DNA from: Bacteroidales bacterium
Lineage (GTDB): Bacteria; Bacteroidota; Bacteroidia; Bacteroidales; UBA932
NCBI GenBank assembly: GCA_024401825.1
Contig: JAKSKF010000009.1
Location: forward strand, 1-52,274
Length of the DNA: 52,274 nt
Direction of reading: 5' to 3'
Shown here in pieces: positions 51,501 through 52,274 of the stretch. The translations under genes were made by a program, and so were the position numbers. Numbering within the stretch: the stretch's first letter is position 1; every line of letters begins with the position of its first letter. The notes under the pieces were generated by a model, which had not been told where the DNA came from, made no database searches, and worked only from the letters and a program-made list of their open reading frames with translations.

Positions 51501-51580
51501 CTAAATAAATCGAATATTCGGGTATGGAATCGGAAGTTTTTTGTCCTGACGCCCGGAGAACGGACCTGTGCGGGTGGTCC

Positions 51581-52195
51581 CTATTTGAAAAGTCCGAAGA
51601 GTTTGGCGTCCAACATATTGGTGACCTTCTCGAAATCCTCCGGGTTGTTGCCGAACTTGACGTGGTCCGCGTCTATGATGAGAAGATTGCCCGTATAACC
51701 GTTTATCCACTCCTCGTATTTCTCGTTCAGGCCCGTGAGGTAGTCTATCCTTATCCCCCTCTCGTATTCGCGGCCGCGCTTCTGAATCTGGGACACCAGG
51801 TTGGGAATCGAGGAGCGCAGGTAAATCAGCAGGTCCGGCATACCCACGAGCGACATCATCAGTTCGAAGAGTTCCACATAGTTTTCAAAATCCCTTGTGC
51901 TCATCAGGCCCATATCGTGAAGGTTGGGGGCGAATATCTTCGCGTCCTCGAAGATGGTGCGGTCCTGGATGACTATGTCGTCTGTCCTGGTGATGTCAAC
52001 CACGTCCTTGAACCGCCTGTTCAGGAAATAAATCTGGAGATTGAAGGACCAACGCTCCATATCCTCATAGAAATCAGCAAGATAAGGGTTGTAATCAACA
52101 GACTCGAATTTGGGCATCCAGCCATAATGGGCGGCGAGCATCTTGGTGAGGGTGGTCTTGCCGCTGCCGATGTTTCCTGCTATCGCAATATGCAT
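51581..52195 (-). CDS. deoxynucleoside kinase
   Basis: The 204-residue product is of the dCK/dGK family that salvages deoxynucleosides. The P-loop is IAGNIGSGKTTLTKML (residues 5-20), followed by FESVDYNPYLADFYED, QDRTIFEDAKIFA with the DRT/S substrate motif near residue 78, and the lid region QKRGREYERGIRIDYL with its arginines. Preference for dA, dG or dC cannot be told from sequence. 125 bases separate its stop from the permease gene and contain the palindrome described there. No convincing promoter is seen in the 79 bases to the window edge. Confidence 0.94.
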   Translation of the reverse strand: MHIAIAGNIGSGKTTLTKMLAAHYGWMPKFESVDYNPYLADFYEDMERWSFNLQIYFLNRRFKDVVDITRTDDIVIQDRTIFEDAKIFAPNLHDMGLMSTRDFENYVELFELMMSLVGMPDLLIYLRSSIPNLVSQIQKRGREYERGIRIDYLTGLNEKYEEWINGYTGNLLIIDADHVKFGNNPEDFEKVTNMLDAKLFGLFK

Positions 52196-52274
52196 ATCAA
52201 TAGAATTTCAACACAAAATTCATTAGTGTCCACTAAAAATTCATAAAAGTTCTTTGAAAATATTGAAAGTTAGG

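Noticed and set aside
1-52274. tRNA, rRNA, CRISPR, prophage, insertion sequence or integrase genes
   Set aside because: None seen on either strand; intergenic space is too short and no typical proteins occur.

Overview
The window is a compact stretch of chromosome from a member of the Bacteroidota, most likely a Bacteroidales gut-type bacterium with G+C in the mid-50s (estimated by eye). The evidence is the recurring promoter form TAnnTTTGY with TTTG about 19-20 nt upstream, families typical of the phylum (DUF4783, a TlpA-like lipoprotein with a DUF4369-like N-terminus, a one-cysteine DksA/TraR protein, a GH3-auxin-like adenylating enzyme) and Bacteroidales-type lipoprotein signals. No tRNA, rRNA, CRISPR array, insertion sequence or phage gene was found. 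Nearly everything is core housekeeping.

Layout. Positions 1-470 are non-coding apart from a possible decayed FecR-like tail, and carry five perfect small stem-loops. A rightward pair follows (L,D-transpeptidase lipoprotein, putative Mn/heavy-metal exporter). Facing it are leftward lspA, a dksA-like gene and ileS. tsaB runs rightward from a promoter region shared with ileS. From 23604 down to 7314 there is one leftward run of 16 genes with no gap above 20 nt: yihA, prs, a small Cys-rich membrane protein, der, xseA, xseB, glgB, a glycogen debranching-type enzyme, a glycogen synthase-like glycosyltransferase, a GH57 amylase, glgP, ribF, a 52-residue unnamed protein, greA, a HIT hydrolase and the DUF4369-like lipoprotein. 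xseB (59 aa) and the 52-aa gene are easily missed because of their size. Next come an NtrY-like sensor kinase, a DUF4783 protein, and a leftward block of a carboxylase-like protein, cmk, ispH and efp.

At 31638-34510 a rightward pair encodes a GH3-family adenylating enzyme and an NtrC-type response regulator with no DNA-binding domain. From 47751 down to 34507 lies a second compact leftward run of ten genes: yigZ, serC, a DUF1015 gene, recQ, dnaG, metG, an unknown secreted protein, an O-methyltransferase, dnaX and lptB. The right end holds a pRiA4b-ORF3-like protein with a cysteine-rich acidic tail, a strong shared terminator, and a leftward sugar operon (MFS glucose-type permease, ROK glucokinase, an FKBP isomerase gene broken by an amber codon). 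A deoxynucleoside kinase ends the window.

How the genes work together. The permease and ROK kinase would bring in and phosphorylate glucose. The five-enzyme cassette at 10287-19216 makes, branches and degrades glycogen. The rest covers DNA replication and repair, translation, nucleotide supply and envelope biogenesis. The observations I rate highest are the hidden 52-aa gene between ribF and greA with two mutually exclusive hairpins at its start, the amber-interrupted FKBP lipoprotein, the carboxylase-like protein whose biotin lysine is replaced, the HTH-less NtrC protein coupled to a GH3-like enzyme, and an apparent strong depletion of CATG and GATC.
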